Assembly: GCF_018636735.1 (NCBI RefSeq)
Contig: NZ_CP045200.1
Location: 806,001-870,000, forward strand
DNA from: Erythrobacter sp. 3-20A1M
GTDB lineage: Bacteria > Pseudomonadota > Alphaproteobacteria > Sphingomonadales > Sphingomonadaceae
DNA length: 64,000 nt
Direction: 5' to 3'
Part shown: in pieces, positions 62,815-64,000 of the stretch
Position numbering within the stretch: the first letter of the stretch is position 1
How the letters are laid out: each line of letters opens with the position of its first letter
Program-made: the position numbers and the translations under genes
Notes under the pieces: generated by a model
Told to the model about the DNA's origin: nothing
Databases searched by the model: none
What the model saw: the letters and a program-made list of their open reading frames with translations, nothing else

Positions 62815-63447
62815 ATGCGCCGATACCTCTCTCTCCTCGCCATTCCCGCCCTGCTCGCCTCGGGCGTCGCGATCGCGCAGTCGGCTTCCGACTGGGAGAT
62901 CGGCCCGGTGGTGCGCGGGCGCAACTACTCGCCCGGCATGCCCGGCCACCTGAGCGCGGGCCGTGACGGGCCGCAGTTCACCTTCCCTACCGGCGCACGC
63001 GAAGGCAGCGTGCATTACGTCACCCTGCCGGTCCGCTCGCTGGCGGGCGCGAAGGAACTCCGCCTGCGCTATCGCATCGACGCCGCGCCCGGCACGCGCT
63101 TCGTCGCCGCCGAGAACCCGAAGGCGCAGGCCGCGATCACGCTCTATTTCCAGCGCCGCGGCGACAACTGGAGCGGCCGGGGACGGTTCGAGGCCTATCG
63201 CTGGTACGCCGCCCCCGCCACCATGATGCCGCTGTCGCCCGGCACGCACGAGATCGCGGTGCCGCTCGATCGCAGCTGGGGCGCGGTGATGCACACCACC
63301 GCGCGCAACGATCCGGCGGCGTTCCAAGAGGCGCTGGACGATGCGGGACGCGTCGGCTTCGTATTCGGATCGGCGGGCGGGCGCGGCCACGGCGTGTACG
63401 CCACCGGCCCGGCGCGCTTCACCGTGCTGGATTTCGACATCCGGTAG
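62815..63447 (+). CDS. Secreted protein of unknown function
   Basis: A 210-residue protein with a signal peptide (YLSLLAIPALLASGVAIAQS) and otherwise beta-rich sequence, including GTRFVAAENPKAQAAITLYFQRRGDNW and SPGTHEIAVPLDRSWG. The spacing of strands suggests a jelly-roll or lectin-like exported domain. No membrane segments or catalytic motifs were seen, and no family was recognised. It stands alone. Confidence 0.8.
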   Translation: MRRYLSLLAIPALLASGVAIAQSASDWEIGPVVRGRNYSPGMPGHLSAGRDGPQFTFPTGAREGSVHYVTLPVRSLAGAKELRLRYRIDAAPGTRFVAAENPKAQAAITLYFQRRGDNWSGRGRFEAYRWYAAPATMMPLSPGTHEIAVPLDRSWGAVMHTTARNDPAAFQEALDDAGRVGFVFGSAGGRGHGVYATGPARFTVLDFDIR

Positions 63448-63477
63448 GAACTTCGCGCCCGGCGAGAGCGGGCAAGC

Positions 63478-63521
63478 GGCGGAGGATGGAACGCCGACCG
63501 GGGGTCTTTGCAAAACTCGCG
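63478..63521. repeat. Short interspersed repeat, copy 2 (partner near 33326)
   Basis: GGAGGATGGAAC, a short hairpin (GACC...GGTC here) and TTTGCAAAACT follow the same order as at 33326-33367. It lies just after the stop of the minus-strand HTH-like gene. The resemblance may mark a repeated element or the leftover 5' end of a related gene. Confidence 0.4.
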
Positions 63522-63523
63522 GC

Positions 63524-63988
63524 TCAGCATCCGAGCGGTCCATCGGAAGCGCCGGGCTCGTTCGCGTCGATCCGGCGCAACAGGCGCAGAAGCGCGCAAA
63601 TGTCGGCCTTGCGCCGCAGCGCGGTCATCCGGCCGCGATGGATGACCGGCTGGACCAGACCGGTCTCGATCCGACGGATCAGCTGCGGAACTGTCACCTT
63701 CCGCCAATCGGTTCGCGGCGCGTGGCGGCGACCGGTTCCGGGCGGCGTCAGGACGCTGTCCCAGGCATGGGCGAAGCTTTCCGCTCCCTCCCGCGTCCGC
63801 AGCCGATAGGCGCTGTGACGGCTCATCCCCACGCGGTGCGCCGCCGCGCCGACCGAGCCGGTGAGATAGAGCTGCGCCAGAAATGCGCACTGCCGCTCGA
63901 TACTCCACCCGTCGCGCCGCGCGCGCAGCGGCACGGGATGGAAGAACGGCGGCCTGCGGCGGCAGCGATGGGCGAGGCGCTTTGGCAT
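63524..63988 (-). CDS. Helix-turn-helix-like protein of unknown function
   Basis: A 154-residue basic protein. The middle part DGWSIERQCAFLAQLYLTGSV followed by GAAAHRVGMSRHSAYRLRTREGAESF looks like a helix-turn-helix (GSVGAAAHRVGMSRHSAYRLR). The N-terminus is very Arg-rich (KRLAHRCRRRPPFFHPVPLRARR) and the C-terminal third contains IRRIETGLVQPVIHRGRMTALRRKADI. I recall similar proteins as a multicopy sphingomonad family, but without a defined function. The N-terminal FFHP segment is shared in spirit with the nearby repeat. Confidence 0.68.
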   Translation of the reverse strand: MPKRLAHRCRRRPPFFHPVPLRARRDGWSIERQCAFLAQLYLTGSVGAAAHRVGMSRHSAYRLRTREGAESFAHAWDSVLTPPGTGRRHAPRTDWRKVTVPQLIRRIETGLVQPVIHRGRMTALRRKADICALLRLLRRIDANEPGASDGPLGC

Positions 63989-64000
63989 CGCGCAGGGTAA

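Overview
The window looks like a chromosomal segment of an alphaproteobacterium of the order Sphingomonadales, most likely an Erythrobacter-like genus. The grounds are the high GC content and strong codon bias (judged by eye), a CcrM-type GANTC methyltransferase, the pckA / chvI-chvG / hprK / rapZ / PTS gene order, a three-gene pnt transhydrogenase with a tiny cytochrome oxidase subunit IV-like gene in front, a short alphaproteobacterial HPr kinase, and several small alphaproteobacterial protein families. Most of the window is dense core genome. No insertion sequence, CRISPR array or rRNA gene was seen; there is one tRNA gene.

Layout. 0.1-3.2 kb: acyl-CoA dehydrogenase, then a leftward operon of class II aldolase, zinc-ribbon protein, orphan [2Fe-2S] subunit and ArsC-like protein. 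3.4 kb: tRNA-Phe. 3.5-6.0 kb: lipoprotein, WrbA, Na+/H+ antiporter. 6.1-11.0 kb: purC, a 980-residue M16 peptidase, purS-purQ. 11.0-13.4 kb: a GGDEF-EAL protein whose frame is broken. 13.5-17.6 kb: an accessory block, with a phospholipase D relic followed by a coupled leftward cassette (patatin-like fragment, ion channel, MipA-like porin, GbsR/MarR regulator, MscS channel) and a palindromic candidate operator. 17.7-25.7 kb: glmS, two EamA transporters, cpaF, an entericidin-like peptide, dgt and a racemase. 25.8-29.2 kb: the pnt operon. 29.4-33.3 kb: an NtrC-type regulator, hemerythrin, SDR and folP. 33.3-33.8 kb: no intact gene, but a ParE toxin relic. 33.8-36.7 kb: ccrM, SDR, rnhB. 36.7-40.9 kb: PQQ-type dehydrogenase, GNAT, DUF1285, NUDIX, cca. 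41.1-45.6 kb: parC, PfpI-like protein, DEAD-box helicase. 45.9-49.2 kb: ferredoxin and two cysteine desulfurases separated by a REP-like repeat pair, then an alpha/beta hydrolase. 49.4-55.5 kb: TonB, DUF3597, DUF885, a peptidase with TPR-like tail and glutaminyl cyclase. 55.6-61.9 kb: pckA and, divergently, chvI-chvG-hprK-rapZ-EIIA-HPr. 61.9-64 kb: TrmH methyltransferase, a secreted unknown and an HTH-like unknown.

How genes work together. PurS and PurQ are two of the three parts of FGAM synthase (PurL is not here). PntAA, PntAB and PntB form the proton-translocating transhydrogenase. ChvG-ChvI with HprK, EIIA and HPr is the alphaproteobacterial envelope and carbon-status signalling locus, next to pckA. 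The cysteine desulfurases and ferredoxin point to iron-sulfur supply. CcrM has a 203-bp control region with five GANTC sites and a consensus DnaA box, as expected for a cell-cycle-controlled gene.

Most unusual points: the accessory channel/porin/regulator cassette with its operator and flanking gene relics; the broken GGDEF-EAL gene with a slippery-type heptamer at the break; a cysteine desulfurase with no normal start codon; a GAFTGA-loop substitution in the NtrC-type regulator; and two leader regions with competing base-pairing options (acyl-CoA dehydrogenase and tonB). All calls come from reading the sequence; no database search was run.
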